A stretch of 64,000 bases of DNA from Pseudeuparius sepicola. Lineage: Eukaryota > Arthropoda > Insecta > Coleoptera > Anthribidae. The notes beneath the pieces are model-generated. The model ran no database searches. It worked only from the letters and a program-made list of their open reading frames with translations, and was not told the origin of the DNA. The stretch lies in the NCBI GenBank assembly GCA_963920635.1, contig OY987304.1:35836365-35900364 (forward strand), written 5' to 3'. A program made the translations under genes and the position numbers. Below, piece after piece: positions 1 to 13,599 of the stretch; the first letter of the stretch is position 1, and each line of letters opens with the position of its first letter.

Positions 1-405
1 GAATAATATTCTGAAACTACTTTATTTCTCATGTTTTTATAAGACGAAGGGAGAACGCAATCGGCGAGCTGGAATTTTTAATGTGCCTACGTCTTGCTAG
101 TTAATTAGGCGTCTGCTAAAATATTCTACGGTATTTTATAGCACTTTATACATATAGATTGCAATATTAAAGTACAAATATCTAATTAATAAGGCCTTAT
201 AGAATTAAGAATCAGAAAGGATTCGTTGAGATAGGGTTTATAATAGTAACCAAATAATTCAACATGTAAATCCCAACGTTTTGCCCATATAAATATATGA
301 AAATACATTTTGTAAATGAAAATTGTTAAAATACTTATATTTTAAGAATACTTACATTATGTTAATAAAATTGGTATTGTCAAAATATATCAGAAATATG
401 AAACA
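1..405. other. AT-rich intergenic DNA
   Basis: No open frame, RNA or clear repeat is visible here. It is simple AT-rich sequence up to the terminal repeat of the element that follows. Confidence 0.6.
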
Positions 406-1027
406 TGGTTGTGTTCAATGCAGGCCCAAGTTTTTTAATCGCTAGGTAGCGCTATCTGTCAACATTTGACAGCGCTGTAATCGCTGCAGTGGTACACTGA
501 GCGATAAATTTTCTTAAGGTGCGTTCGAGTTGACGCTCAAAGTGCTCGGAGCGCTCGAACAATAATATGTTTCTATGGCAACGCTTTGTTGTCAACACTC
601 GGAGTGCCCTCCGAGCGTCAACTCGAACGCACACTTAGAGTTGTCTGTCATCAGATTTTTTTTGTAGGTTATGTTCATGTATTTTTTCGGTATATTATAT
701 TTTCGTTTTCAAAATATAACTTGATTTTCTGCATTTATATGCCGAAAATGTACGAGTTTACCATTTTGGCAGACAAAAAAATAAACCGACGTGACGCCCA
801 ACAAAACTTTCGAGGTTAATAGTTTCAGAGTAACAGAGATAGTTAAAACGATAAAAAAGGATAGAAACATGATAAGTCCGCTATCAAGAAAATCTAACAA
901 AAATGAAATCGCTGTCGAACCGAGGGCAGCGCTAACTAGCGCTATCTGTCATTTCTGCCCGTTCAATGCACATTGACGTAAAGCGCTGGCAGCGATTACC
1001 GATTTAGGGGTGCATTGAACGCAACCA
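406..1027. mobile_element. Non-autonomous TIR element
   Basis: The ends form an inverted repeat: TGGTTGTGTTCAATGCA at 406-422 pairs with TGCATTGAACGCAACCA at 1011-1027, with one mismatch. Just inside both ends are related segments built around AGCGCTATCTGTC (about 443-485 and 925-1000). No transposase is present. No convincing target-site duplication is visible, so the superfamily is unassigned. A second small hairpin is nested at 516-636. Confidence 0.65.
516..636. mobile_element. Small hairpin MITE nested in the TIR element
   Basis: GTGCGTTCGAGTTGACGCTC near 516-538 is repeated in inverse at about 615-636, and inner CGGAGCGCTC/GAGTGCCCTCCGAG segments also pair. The whole 120 bp can fold on itself. 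It has no coding capacity. Confidence 0.65.
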
Positions 1028-4000
1028 ATACAATCACAGACAGATATCAACATTGGTGATATTTAAAAATATTTAAAATACTCTTTTTTCCTCAAAGTTA
1101 CGTAGTAAATTTATAAAAGCTGGAACAAGTGGTGATACCTACTGCAAATGTCCCCACACACATAATGTTTAAACAACCCCATTTTTAAAAACTAGATTTT
1201 TAGAAGAATTTTATGTGACTTTATTTATGAAAAGTATATATCAAAAAGACAAACTTTCTCAGTCATTATAATCAAATTTTAACAATCACTATTATCTACC
1301 CAGAACACCTATTTCATATACATGAATGTGCATAAGAAAAACTTTAATTAACATAAATATTACTTTCTTCAACAACCATAATATTCTTACCGGCAGCAAT
1401 ACAAAATCGTAAAATCGTCTACACAGGGATCAATTTTGACCTGTTGAATTTGTTTTTCCGGTTCTCAAAATATCCTCCAAACATAAAAATAAGCAGAGCG
1501 TGCACGGATAAAAAAAATATATTTTGAAAATAGATGCTCCCACTTCTGGAACCAATTCATACCAATCGATTTATCGCTAAAGACCTCTTTTTAACAAAGA
1601 CTGAACTAAATTTGGCTCCAGTACCTTTATTAAGAACCTGTGCATAGCGCTGTTTCAAGCGATCGCCACTGGCGCTAGACGACGAAAAACAACAATGATG
1701 TTAAAAACATCATTGCTGCGGAATCTTTTATAAAATAAAAATATGCAAATGTGTCTATGTTACAACGAATTTAATATCCAAAATCAAATAAAATGATTAT
1801 TATGTACCATTAATTTCACAAGCTAACAAGGCATATTTCCGTATATTTTCTTAAGAAAAGCCAGTCTAAAAAGCAAGCAAGAGTATTTTGGTACCTTATG
1901 GTTTGAAATGAAGTCTATGGCTAGATGTAGTAAGTAAGTACAGAACGCATTAGATCTTTCAGATTCTTCTTTAAATAGTGCTTCGCTTTGGGGCTTTAAA
2001 CAAATGTTTCTATATGTTCATTCTTGTTTACGTTACAAAATACTCTTCCAAAATATAATATCTAGAATTCCAGCTTCTTCAACTGGTTGAACAGATCATC
2101 CCGTAGTTCCAAAATATAGTGTTGATTTTTCTGCAATTCACGTAATGGTATAATATTATGCATATGATTTTCTTCATGAGCATGTAAATTTCATGTTATC
2201 ACAAACAAATCTACCTATAAAAGCTCTGTTAATGTGATAAAACTGAGAAATATTGACCGCAAAGAGAACTCGTTATCGCAAAAAAGAACGGAAATGGTAA
2301 TAAAGATTCTGGATGTTTAAAATATGGCACATTCTAAACGTCAGAAATTGACATACTTATAACCACAGGACACCCCCATAACCTAGAATAAGTCGCCATT
2401 TTTTTCGTCGAGTAGCGCCGCTCCAGTCCGCAAACAGCAATGAAGTATGACATCATGGTCGAGTATATAATATATATAATAATAAATTGTATTTTCAGTT
2501 GAACACTATAAATCTTTCATAACTCAATATTAAAATGACAGATTTCAGGTCTCATATTTCAATACAGAGTTGAAATGCGTGTTTTTTTTTGCACGCTTTG
2601 ACCATTGTATAGTCTAAGGTTTGACCACAGATTTTGGATGGGTTGACATTACAGTTTTAAAATCTAATATCTAATGTCAATATTTGACAACAGCATTCGT
2701 CACGAGAAAATGTAGGTATAGTATTTCTAAAGTCACTTGGAACAGCATAAAGACCTGTGAATTTTATACGGGTGACTTCGGCTGATAAGTCTGGTATTTT
2801 TACCAGTTGCAGAGCGTGGTAAAAGCTATGAAATAGATCGCGCCTCGTATATCACTGTGTTCTAAGTGAGTTCATTTATATTTTACCAGGGTAGCTCGAG
2901 AACAGGCTCTTCCGGCAATAAAATACGAGTCAAACCACTTTTTTAACCATATTAAACCTCACCTGGTCTTATAAGTAAAAGGAGATGAAGGAGACAGAGA
3001 CGATAGATATTGTAGTAAAAACAATTGACTGCATGCTCGCCTAATATAATATATCACCAATACTTGCATGGGCTACACTGTTCGACCGGCCACTTGTACA
3101 GCGAAATGCGGACAATGCGGTGGATAGGCGTGCGATAATTTCACAGATTTTAGGATATACTTGCGTAAATAGTTGTAATCGATATAGCTTTTTAGAGACC
3201 TTTTGACAATATTGTATGGTGCATTAACCTTTACGTTGTGTTTGACGACAACCTTAAAAGACCCTTAAAACTGAAATATTATGTTGCTTTTAGAATATGT
3301 ATATCTTTAAAAAAACTGCGTGACGCTTATATCCTATATTCAAGTGTTTCAAGTGACTTTAAAAATACTATACTAGATATATTAGATTCATCTCAAAAAA
3401 TTAAATACATATAGTGCCCTATCGCCCTTATACCTGCCTGCCTCAAGTTTTGGTACTAGCTACGGTCCTGGCATGAAGGAGATATTTATGACTCCAGTGG
3501 TCAACTTTACTAGCGCCTAGCACATCTTGTGTGATGACAAAAACAGCACTATACGAAACAGTTATCAGTTATCACTTACTGTGCCAGTCTTATCTTATTA
3601 GGAAAGTTTGGGAAAAAGTGAATGAGCTACAAGAATAATTATTAAAAATGAAAAAATAATAAAAAAATGCCCATCCAACACAAAACTGATTCACACAAAT
3701 AATAAAAAAACGGTAAATTACCTTAATTATGCCAGAAGTCTTTAGGAAAATCAGGCTTGCGGCTTGCACTCTGAGGAATGATAACGTCTTAGTAATTCTT
3801 AAATAGTGAAAATATCACGAATACCTACTGTAACGACCTGTACTGTAATTACTAATGACCTACGAGTGACGCTTCCATTAGTATATATAGAAAATTGATT
3901 CGTCCCAAATGCCATTACGCTATTCTTTATTTGGGGTCATTAATTATTATCGAATATTTCTGGGAATTAGGGAAGACAAATTGGCATAATTAATTTCTTT

Positions 4001-4331
4001 CATAAGGAAAAAAAAAAGATACTTGTCGGATCTTCTTCCATTATATATTAATTATTGTTAGGAAGTATTTGCGTTTTTTATTTGTTCTCTTGACTTATCA
4101 TTAAATTTCCTGGGGCATCTTCGTTGGTATTATTACATAGATCAAACTAAAAGCAACTCAACTTCTTCCATTATTGTTGACAGTTATCGCTAACAGTTAA
4201 TATAATAATTCATAAAATGTAACTTTTAAAAAAGTAATATAAAATTTTTATTGGGCAATTTTACTAAACTCTATTTTAAGATTCTAATGTACCTACCTGA
4301 TTTGTAAAATATTAATTTTACTAAAAGGTAC
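1028..4331. other. Intergenic DNA, no gene seen
   Basis: I see no supported gene or long repeat. A perfect 10-bp-arm hairpin (CAATGATGTT..AACATCATTG) sits at 1696-1718, and short AT runs occur near 2465-2490 and 3640-3680. Nothing here reads as a conserved protein in any frame. Confidence 0.5.
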
Positions 4332-4738
4332 CTAAACTCTATTCAAACTAAACGCAAGTGAAACATAAACACAAGTTGTTGCATGGCTAGAGCGTGATAC
4401 GCACGTGATCGGCTTACTATTGGCTAGTCGGCAATAAAGTCTGTCCCGTCGGGCGAGTGCAGCGAGTCGGTATTTCTTTCGCTGTTTGTTAATTGTTGGA
4501 GCTACGATTTGTGTTAATAGTAGAAATTTGCAGGTAAGTGAATGACTAAGTGTGCCATAACAGTTTGTTTTTAAAGTTCTTAATAGTGCGGGGCATATTA
4601 TTTTAATATTTTATATTATAATATTCCTAGAGATCGTCCTTAATGCGGCCCTGCCTCCGTATTAGCCCTCAGAATTGTTCACGTGCTTCCATCGTGTAAA
4701 TATTTACGGGCCACTTGCATTTAGTTTGAATAGAGTGT
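4332..4738. mobile_element. Short TIR element (MITE-like)
   Basis: About 28 bp at 4332-4360 (CTAAACTCTATTCAAACTAA...) is repeated in inverse at 4712-4738 with two or three mismatches. The inside is somewhat GC-richer and contains a perfect splice-donor-like CAGGTAAGTG at 4531-4540. Because this lies inside an inverted-repeat element, I do not call an exon from it. Confidence 0.55.
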
Positions 4739-5561
4739 AGTAGAATAATATTTTATAAGCAAGTTTTATAATATGTATAATGTTTATTATTAAGCAAAAT
4801 ATCCCAATGTACCATTTAAAATCTAATATTTTAAATCTCCTAAAACAACAATATTTTACACAATAAAGAACAATTTATTATTTTCTAATCAAAAATATGT
4901 TGAAATATAACATAAAATCTCTAATAATTATACAGGAATTTAAAAATGATTATGAAAATTTTTCTCCGTGAAGAAAACGTTCACTTGGACACACATCAAA
5001 CTGAAATTTTCCTGCGTGCCCCCAAGACGCTATCACAAGCAGCTGATTATATCAAAATATTACAATTAAGATTGATAGTATTCATAGTTATTTTTATTTG
5101 CAATGGCATAGTCGTAATTATGGAGGGGTTTTCATTTTATTGTGCCCTTTTTTGTAACACTTTTGCCGTTATAAATCAACAAGTGACGTCATTGACCGGT
5201 TGCAACGCACAGTGTTATACCGATAATTACAGAAATTTGTTAGGGATTTTCGTCGCGAATGTCATCTGACAAAACCCGGATTCTTACAATAATCGGGGTA
5301 TGTACATAATAATGATGATTAGGAATTCTGGAATATAAATAGAAAGATATTCTGTTATAATCTTGTCAGACACTGATGTATGCAATCAATGCCGGGCGCC
5401 GGCTGATTCGACTCGACTTATTTTATCCACAAATTGGTATTGCACAACAAGCCTTTAGTTATAGATACACTGATATAAATACTGATAACGCAAGGCAATA
5501 ACGTCACATTAAGCCAATATAATAACAGGAACATAATATTACACAAGTAGTTTCGACAGAC
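4739..5561 (+). other. Upstream region of the first UGT
   Basis: This is AT-rich sequence. The last about 165 bases (5395-5561) resemble the 165 bases before the second UGT (10371-10537): both contain a GACTTATTT...TATTGCACAACA block and a TGATATAA/CGATATAA-type block before a similar TTCGACA(G/A)ACATG start context. The promoter was probably duplicated with the gene. I do not assign a TATA box or a transcription start. Confidence 0.5.
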
Positions 5562-7571
5562 ATGTCGAGATTGTCGAGTCCGCGTTGCGTGTTTGCACTT
5601 CTGGTTTTGGGCATTTTGTCACAATGCCAGGCTGCCAGGATTCTTACTATTGCCCCAGTGATGTCTCGAAGCCATCACATCTTAGGAAGCAAGCTGTCAA
5701 GGGCATTAGCTGATGACGGACATGCCGTCACGATTATATCACCACACAGGGATGGATATACATCAAAGAAGGGAAGTTACCGTGAAATTGAACTTACTGG
5801 ATTGGTACAGCAAACGCCGGGTAAGGTTTAGCATTTATAACTTTTTTTGTGAAATGAATATTTAAATACTTGACAAACGAAATATTCAGATGTTCATAAT
5901 TTCATTGAGTTCTGAATAAGAAAATGATGAAATATAGAAACATAAAAGCGATTAATAAACATATATTTTCAACTACCAATTTTTGAAATTTCACAAAATT
6001 TTAAATATTAATTATTTATGGTGAACGTATAACCAATGCCTACACGATGAGTACAATTTACAAAAATGAACCTATCAAAATATAATTTTTTTTACTTACA
6101 TCCGAATTTTTTTTTTCAGCCGGTAGCAAAGACAAGAATTTATTCAGCATGGGTGAAATGAATCCGTTTCTGATGATCGCGTTTTATTTGAATATGAATC
6201 TAAACCTCACTGAATTTACTTTAAGCCACCCGAATGTTCAGAAACTAATTCATTCAAACGAGAAATTCGATGTAGTACTTATCGAACAATTTGGAGATGA
6301 AGCTCTGAAAGGTCTAGCTCCTCACTTCGGAGCACACCTAGTCGTCTATGGTGCAGCTGGACAGAATTATTGGATAAGTTCATTGTCTGGAACACCGTCC
6401 TCGCCGTCTTATAATCCAGAATATCTGTTGGGCTTCAGCGCCAAAATGAGCTTCTGCGAAAGGGTACAGAATACACTGGTGAATACAGCGTTATCCCTAG
6501 GGAGTCATTTGTATAGTTATCCAATCCATAGTAAACTAGTTCACAAATATATTTCCCCTGATATCAACATTTACGACGTAATGTACAACGCGTCCTTAGT
6601 TTTAGTAAACACACACGTCAGCGTATCACCAGCTCTTCCAAGGAGCCCGAATATGGTATTCATTGGAGGTTTTCACCTTGAAGAGCGAAAACCACTTCCA
6701 AAATATTTGCAACAACTTCTAGACACATCTAACGAAGGAGTTGTGCTCTTCAGCATGGGATCTGTTCTCAGAAGTAAAGAACTACCGGAAGAGAAACGTG
6801 ATGCTCTTCTCAGAGTTCTTGCAAATTTAAAAAAAAACAGTTCTATGGAAGTACGAAAATGACACGTTGCCTGGAATTCCAAGGAACATCAAGATTATGA
6901 AGTGGTTACCGCAAACAGACCTACTTGGTAACAAATTATATTTTCTAAACCAGAGTTTATATTTGAGTATTAAAAGTTATTTGCAGCGCATCCCAACTTG
7001 AAATTATTTATCACACATGGTGGATATGGCAGCACCACTGAAACTATTTACCATGGTACACCAGCTATTGCAATGCCGGTATTTGGGGACCAGCACTTAA
7101 ATGCGAAGATAATAGAAGATATTGGAATAGGCTTGAGTTTGCCTCTTGCCGATTTCACCGAAGAAAAATTATCGCCACTAATATCTGAAGTCCTCGATAA
7201 TCCCAGGTTAAATAGTTCAACATTCACGTAATCCTTGATTTCTATATACTTTTTACTTATTTCTCTAGCTACTCTAAAAATGCAAAACGGTTTCCGCTGT
7301 ATATAGAGACAGACAAGTGAAGCCTATCGATGAGGTATTGTACTGGATCAATTATGTAGTTAAACATAACGGAGCTGCTCACTTGAGATCAGTTACTCTG
7401 GGCTTGCCTTGGTACCAGTTGTACTTACTTGACGTTGCGGCCTTCTTCTTGATAGTTACGTTTGGTTCAGTATTTGTAATTAGAAAATTGTGTTGCTGCT
7501 GTAAGCAGACTTGGAGACACTTCCGTGCTAAAAAACAGGATAAGAAAAACGCCCACAAGAAGAGAGAGTAG
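5562..7571 (+). pseudogene. UDP-glycosyltransferase, frameshifted copy (UGT-1)
   Basis: UGTs are ER-membrane enzymes that move a sugar from a UDP-sugar to small lipophilic molecules. Four exons are inferred from GT-AG sites and the match to the downstream copy: 5562-5820, 6120-6927, 6987-7206 and 7269-7571. Exon 1 encodes a signal peptide ending near CQA and the SHH segment with the family's catalytic His. Exon 3 encodes the UDP-sugar signature (THGGYGST ... GDQ). Exon 4 encodes the C-terminal membrane span, a CCCC cluster and a Lys-rich cytosolic tail. Two lesions break it. An A8 run at 6830-6837 has one base more than UGT-2 and leads to a TGA near 6860. Exon 4 lacks one base near 7288-7306 and hits a stop just before KPIDEVLYW. 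The two shifts cancel in length (1590 nt total), but stops intervene. The exon 3 donor, GTTAAA, is also weaker than in UGT-2. Homopolymer sequencing error could explain the first lesion, but not easily both. Confidence 0.88.
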
Positions 7572-9689
7572 ACAGTATAGAAGAGACTCTAGTTTAATAA
7601 AAAATTTGTATTTACCTATAATAAAAAAATAATAACTAATTAATCAAAAACTTGATATATTATTATGTCTTTATATTTGACAGTATTCACAGAATATCAA
7701 ATCTATTGGTAATTCAAATTAAGATCTCAGAGCCAAGTGACCATCAGTTGAACTAATCTTGATGACATTGCTTCTTAACATTATTTTTTCGGTCGTCGAT
7801 TATTAAAAATTTTGTGAGTTTCTTGTTGATCTGTTGTTATTTCATGTATTTATTTGTTGTTATTAATTTTGTTGAGATAGGTTCATAAAACCACTAGTGT
7901 TTATATAGGTTGTTTCTAAGGGCGCAGGTACGTATTGAATTAATATTTGAATTAGGAATTTTTCCAGTCTTTGGGGACTTTTAGGACAAAAATGACTCAG
8001 ATATCCCTTTGCCTTGTACATTATATAACGTATATTGGTGGCAATATTAAGTCTAGGTCATTAGTTGAATAACTTAATGTATGGCACATTACCTTGCAGG
8101 GCAAAACTGAATGTATAATTGCTAGAATAATTATCGGTGACTTAAAACTTTTCCATGGCACTGACATAAACAAATGAATTTTTTATGCAAAGCCCGAGCT
8201 GGGGGCGATGCAAACATATTTCGGCTTTTCTAAAGACTATTGAATAACTCCAATAATAATTAATGCGCAGAGTAATTTACCTTTCGGCTTTCCAATCCGA
8301 AGTTTTAGCATCCAGGCTTTTCTCCATTAACTCGTCTCTTCCCATATAAAAGTTTCAACCTCAACATAAACCATTCCTGCGTTTAACTTTCTCTCAGCAT
8401 TCTTTTTGGAACATGAATTGCACTAGAGTACACAACAATAACTGTCGCTATGTTCCTTAGCTTCGTCTTCCTTTATTAAAACTCAGGTAAAACCAAATTA
8501 CAATCACAAACGTGTCAAATTATACAAAATAAAACAAAAACTTAACGCAGCACAACAAAAACAAGAAAAAACAACAATAAAAACGCGATAAAAACTATGA
8601 AATTGACGGTCGGCAAAATGTAAACACCTGAGATACGGAAAAACAAATGTCATCAAGACTATTTCTGCATTTGGCCGTTAGGTGGCGTATCGCTTAGCTT
8701 GAAATCCCAATAAGTATTTTGATATATTTACTGCCATATCCTGTCAAACGGAGCTTCTGTCCAAAACGCAGCATTGTGCGTTATATGATGTATAAGTATG
8801 TACGACAAGGGGATGAAGCCTACCCCTGGAATAGAATAATTATTATTATCCAAGCCATGAGTAAACTCGTTCAAAATATACATATCGAATCATCCAGACT
8901 ATGCGTGTGTCGTTTTCTCTTATTTTTCCTCTAGCTAAGCGTGCGGAGAACATAAAAACAGATTTACCCCTTGCTTCTGGACAGTACCTACTCGTTTGTC
9001 CTAATTTAGTTAATTAACGATTTTATTTAGCACTTTAACTTTAGCTGCAATGCGATTCCCAACTTTATAGATTATTTAAAATATTTACCCTCTGCCTATG
9101 CACAAGTAATTCTCAAATAATTAGCAACCATTAACTTTTGATCTTCTTCTTCTACAAAATTATAAGTTCCTTCTCTATAACCAACATTTAAACAGAATGA
9201 TGTTGGTGAATGGTGAATTATTAAAAACAGAACAAAAAACGACTTTTGCATTACTTTTTTGTATTTATTGGTTGTCATCTAGTGACAGAACTATTTTTTA
9301 TTAATTGCAGTAAATTTGATTTAAGCAAGTATAGGAAGATTGTGTAGTAGAAATTATTATGAACATATAAATAACATGAATTCTACAATTATGGCACTAA
9401 AAATATATCGTAGTTCGCCTTGGCTTTTTTAAGTAAAATGGTAGGATACGTCCTTGAAGAATAGTTTTAGATGCCTTATGGTTAAAAAAAAGATCAAAAT
9501 TTGACAACTACACATCTTATGTGTGTCTACAATATAACCAAAAACTAAGTGCATATAGTTTTTGACAGTTTTTGCATTCAACAAAATTGAGTCATAACAT
9601 TTATAATTGGGTGACATTTTTGAGGCGTCGTTATAAGTTAATTCAGATAACTAGGAATCTACCTATGTATTATTTGGTTCGTATGTCGA
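7572..9689. other. Spacer between the UGT copies
   Basis: AT-rich spacer. I see no gene, only short frames in low-complexity sequence. A possible poly(A) signal (AATAAA) for UGT-1 occurs at 7595-7600, about 25 bases after its stop. Confidence 0.5.
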
Positions 9690-10000
9690 TGTGCACAGCG
9701 CGATATAATAATAATAATTTTCACCCTCACGATACTCCAAACTAGGAGTACCCCAGAAGCAAACATGCTTGTGCGGGGGAGGGGGGCAATTACTATTATT
9801 TTGTCTTCGTTGCCATTTGCGGCTAGGGCCGACTTTTTTCCCGATAGAACTAGGATAGCATTCGCTCAAGTACTACGGAAAACCCTAGAAAACCGTAGTA
9901 ATTCCAGTGAGTGTAGGACAATTAGTGAATCACACGGATACAGCTATTTAGGAGCAATACCGTGAACCCACATTTGTCCAGCGCTCTTGGCCATAGCGGT
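9690..10000. repeat. Dispersed repeat, copy 1
   Basis: Matches 16800-17110 in the same orientation, including CATTTGCGGCTA(TA)GGGCC, ...GGAAAACCCTAGAAA and CCACATTT(T)GTCCA blocks. The two copies are diverged by many substitutions and small indels. There is no coding potential shared by both copies, so it is an interspersed repeat of unknown class. Confidence 0.75.
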
Positions 10001-10537
10001 GCATGTGCCTGCCTCGAACCAAGTTCGATCGAAGGCCGAAAAACATGCAGCCTAAAAAGTCAGCGCGTGTATGAGCGACGCCACTGCGGCCCCATGAATA
10101 TGAATATTGAATAGTAGCGATTTACGTAACATTTCCAGGATAAGGTCCAGTCGTGGAAGTCTGTAACGGAAGAGAGTATGATGCACTTTCCGAAATTGGT
10201 GGCAGGCATTAACTAAAATAAAATCAGAACTGTGGAGTATAAAAAATAGATTCGGTATAATCTTATCGATACTTATGGTTTACTACATTATGTAAATAAC
10301 AAAGCCATTTTAAATTCGATTAAAATGTAACTTTAATAAAATATGTAAAATAATCTGTAGAAATCAGCAACGTTTTCAATCGACTTATTTCGCCCACAGA
10401 TAGTCTATTGCACAACATTATACTCCTTATAGATATCATGCCGATATAACTGCTGATAAAACAACGTAACTACTATACACTTCACACCAACTAAATATAA
10501 TGCAGCGGATATAGTATCACACATAGGTTCGACAAAC
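10001..10537 (+). other. Upstream region of the second UGT
   Basis: Intergenic DNA. The part from about 10371 is homologous to the region before UGT-1 and probably holds the promoter. No other feature is seen. Confidence 0.5.
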
Positions 10538-12632
10538 ATGTTGACCCCGCGTAATGTGTCCGTATTTTTGATCGTGAGCATTTTTTCACAATGCCAAGCC
10601 GCCAGGATTCTCACTATTTCCCCTGTGATGTCTAAAAGCCACCACATATTGGGCAGTAAGCTGTCAATTGCATTAGCTGAAGACGGACACGACGTCACGC
10701 TCATATCATCATTCAAGGATGGATATACGCCCAAGAAGGGAAGTTACCGTGAAATTGAACTTACTGGCTTCGTAGAGCAGATGTCCGGTAAGTCCGTATA
10801 CCAATGTTTCAGATTGACCTCATTGAGAAGGTACGGGCTTGATTTTACGATTTTTTTATTGGCACCCAAACCAAAGTCCGTCTGAGACCATGTAAATTTA
10901 CGCTGCCACTGTGCTCACGGAAAGTAATGCATAAAAAGAGTCCCATAGAAAGGAAACTTAACAAAAAAAAAGTTGCAATTAAAAAATACTTGCAGCAAGA
11001 ATTTGCACGATCTCAAGCGGACCACATTTCCTATTCTGAGTATGAGTAGAAATAAGATGTGATTTCATGGATAATTGGCGAAGATATGCATTCGATTAAT
11101 AATAGTGCTATAATTTATATCTGTTAAGAAACATAAAAAATAAAACATTCATTGGTAAAATTTCTCTTAACGTGTGATATTTTTTTAGCCATGAGCAAAG
11201 ATATTAACTTCTTCACAATGGGTAAAATGAGTCCCTTCATAATGGTGCCGATTTTCTTAAATATGAATTTAAACTTCACCGAGACAATTTTGAGCCATCC
11301 GAATGTTCAGGAGCTTATTCATTCAAATGAGAAATTCGATGTTGTACTTATGGAGCAGTTCGGAGACGACGCTGTGAAAGCTCTTGCCCCTTACTTTGGA
11401 GCACACTTAGTCATCTATAGTGCAGCTGGACAGAGTTATTGGATAAATTCATTTTCTGGGACACCGTCTTTGCCGTCCTATGATCCAGAATTTTTGTTAG
11501 GTTACACCGCCAACATGAGCTTCTATGAAAGACTACAAAATACATTAGTGAATATGATGTTTACTTTAGGAAGTCATTTGTATTCTTATCCCCGCCAGAG
11601 TAAACTAGTTTACAAATATATTTCTCCCGATATAAACCTGTACGATGTAATGTATAACAATTCCTTAATTTTTGTAAACACGCATGCCAGCGTATCTCCG
11701 GCCCTTCCAAGGGTTCCGAATATGATATTCATTGGAGGTTTTCATATTGAGGAGCCAAAGCCTCTTCCGAAGGATTTGAAACAACTTTTGGATACATCTA
11801 AGGAAGGAGTAGTGCTATTTAGCATGGGATCTGTTCTTAGAAGTAAAGACTTACCAGAAGAAAAACGTAACGCTCTTCTTAAAGTACTAGGAAAATTGAA
11901 ACAAACAGTTTTGTGGAAGTATGAAAATGACACCTTGCCTGGAATTCCAAAGAATGTCAAGATTATGAAGTGGCTACCGCAAGCAGACCTACTAGGTAAA
12001 TAAACATAGGTGTTTCCTTTTTAGATTTTCTATTTATTTTTTAAATGCTTTGAAGCTCATCCCAACTTGAAGTTATTTATCACACATTGTGGATATGGCA
12101 GCACTGCTGAAATTATTTACCATGGTACACCAACCATTGCAATGCCCGTATTTGGTGACCAATACTTCAATGCAAAGGCGATAGAAGATTTTGGAATAAG
12201 TCTCAGTTTGCCTTTTCCAGACTTTACCGAAGAAAAGTTGAGTCTACTCATATCTGAGGTTCTGGATAATCCCAGGTAAAATAATTCCACATACTTGCAA
12301 GACTCAATGCTTATTTTTTATTCCTCTATAGCTATGCTGAAAATGGAAAACGGATTTCTTCAATATATAAAGACAGACAAGTGAAACCTATTGATGAAGT
12401 ATTGTACTGGATAGATTATATTCTTAAACATAACGGAGCTGCTCACTTAAGATCAGTTACTCTTGGCTTGCCTTGGTACCAATTGTACCTGCTTGATGTT
12501 GCGGCCTTCTTCTTGGTGGTTACATTGGGTTCAATATTTGTAATTAAAAAAGTATGTTGCTGCTGCAAGTCTTGGAAAATCTGCTGTGATAAGAAACAGA
12601 AAAAGAAAGACACGAAAGAGAAGAAACAGTAG
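10538..12632 (+). CDS. UDP-glycosyltransferase (UGT-2), four exons
   Basis: Predicted ER-membrane UGT that conjugates small lipophilic substrates with a sugar from a UDP-sugar. Exons 10538-10787, 11189-11995, 12056-12275 and 12332-12632 have GT-AG borders in consistent phase and total 1578 nt, or 525 residues, a normal UGT length. Residues 1-21 look like a signal peptide (ends CQA/A). The SHH at 34-36 holds the expected catalytic His. The UDP-sugar signature runs from about residue 359 (FITH) to GDQ at 386-388. A membrane span lies at about 477-497, followed by CCCC at 500-503 and a Lys-rich cytosolic tail typical of ER retention. The signature has Cys (THCG) where UGT-1 and most UGTs have Gly (THGG). 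It is the intact partner of the upstream broken copy, with the same intron phases. Substrate unknown; detoxification is the usual role of insect UGT clusters, but that is inference. Confidence 0.93.
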
Positions 12633-13599
12633 GTTATATTGTATATCAAATAAAAAAACTAATAAAATTAATAACACCATTTTGCTTGCGTTGATATATC
12701 AGAAACATACATACTTACCTATAACAAATTATAATGTTAGGAACAAAGATGGTATTTTAGCTGCTTGGAGCGTAAGGTAGATTAAGAATTTGGAGCAAGA
12801 GCAATGTTTTGTTGTTAAATAATGATCAACCTTCCAATACTCCAAACGATTAACATAATTAGTTTTAGATAGCATGAATAATTACTAAGAGACAATTTCT
12901 TTTACCTAATTATGTATATTTCTACTTTGGAAAGAAGGAAGTGAAGCTTATCGAATAAATAATAACATTAAGTAGAGTACTAATTATTAATGATTATAAG
13001 CATAAGAGAAGTTATTCTTGGCTTCTCTGGAACTGTACTGATCGTGAGCGTTCTCGCGTGAGGTTTTTGCCTTCTCTTGAGGATTGTCTTAGGTTCAATG
13101 ATTTAAAAAATAGCTTTAACATAATAATCTGAAAAAAATATCTATTGAAACCGCTTGTAGAAAGTCAACACTACCCACCTATATAGGTCTACAAATCAAA
13201 GTTCTAGAGTCGTTATTGAAAGCCTATGAATGCTCTACAGGGAAACACCAAAACAAAGCATATAGTTAAACGAGGTCCCGGGGACTGTAAAATAATAAAG
13301 TTGTAAGGGAAAATGCCTCCACGTACTAATCTAAATGTGACAAAACTGAAAGTATAATTTATGTGTCTTACTCATGATGTGATGACCTTCTTAGAAACAA
13401 TTTTGGAGTATTTAGTTTAATTTTTAGTGGAAACATATCAGAATCAAAATGTTGTAAATCCTCGTAATCTACTCCCAGCCTCACACTGGTGTTTGTAGTG
13501 ATTAGCAAGGCGGCATATAGGATTCAGTCCTGCGATCGATTTCTAGACGAAGCTGAGATATATTTTCTAAAATCTATTTGTGGCGCAAACAGATCCACT
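12633..13599. other. Intergenic DNA, no gene seen
   Basis: AT-rich sequence after UGT-2; an ATCAAATAAAAAAAC poly(A)-signal-like stretch lies at 12645-12660. Nothing else is supported up to the inverted arm of the Penelope-like element. Confidence 0.5.

Noticed and set aside
4531..4540. Perfect splice donor CAGGTAAGTG as a possible first exon of the UGT locus
   Set aside because: It lies inside an inverted-repeat element and no matching donor precedes UGT-2.
4946..5269. 107-residue open frame with a hydrophobic stretch
   Set aside because: No recognisable motif, no homologue in the parallel region before UGT-2, and AT-rich composition.
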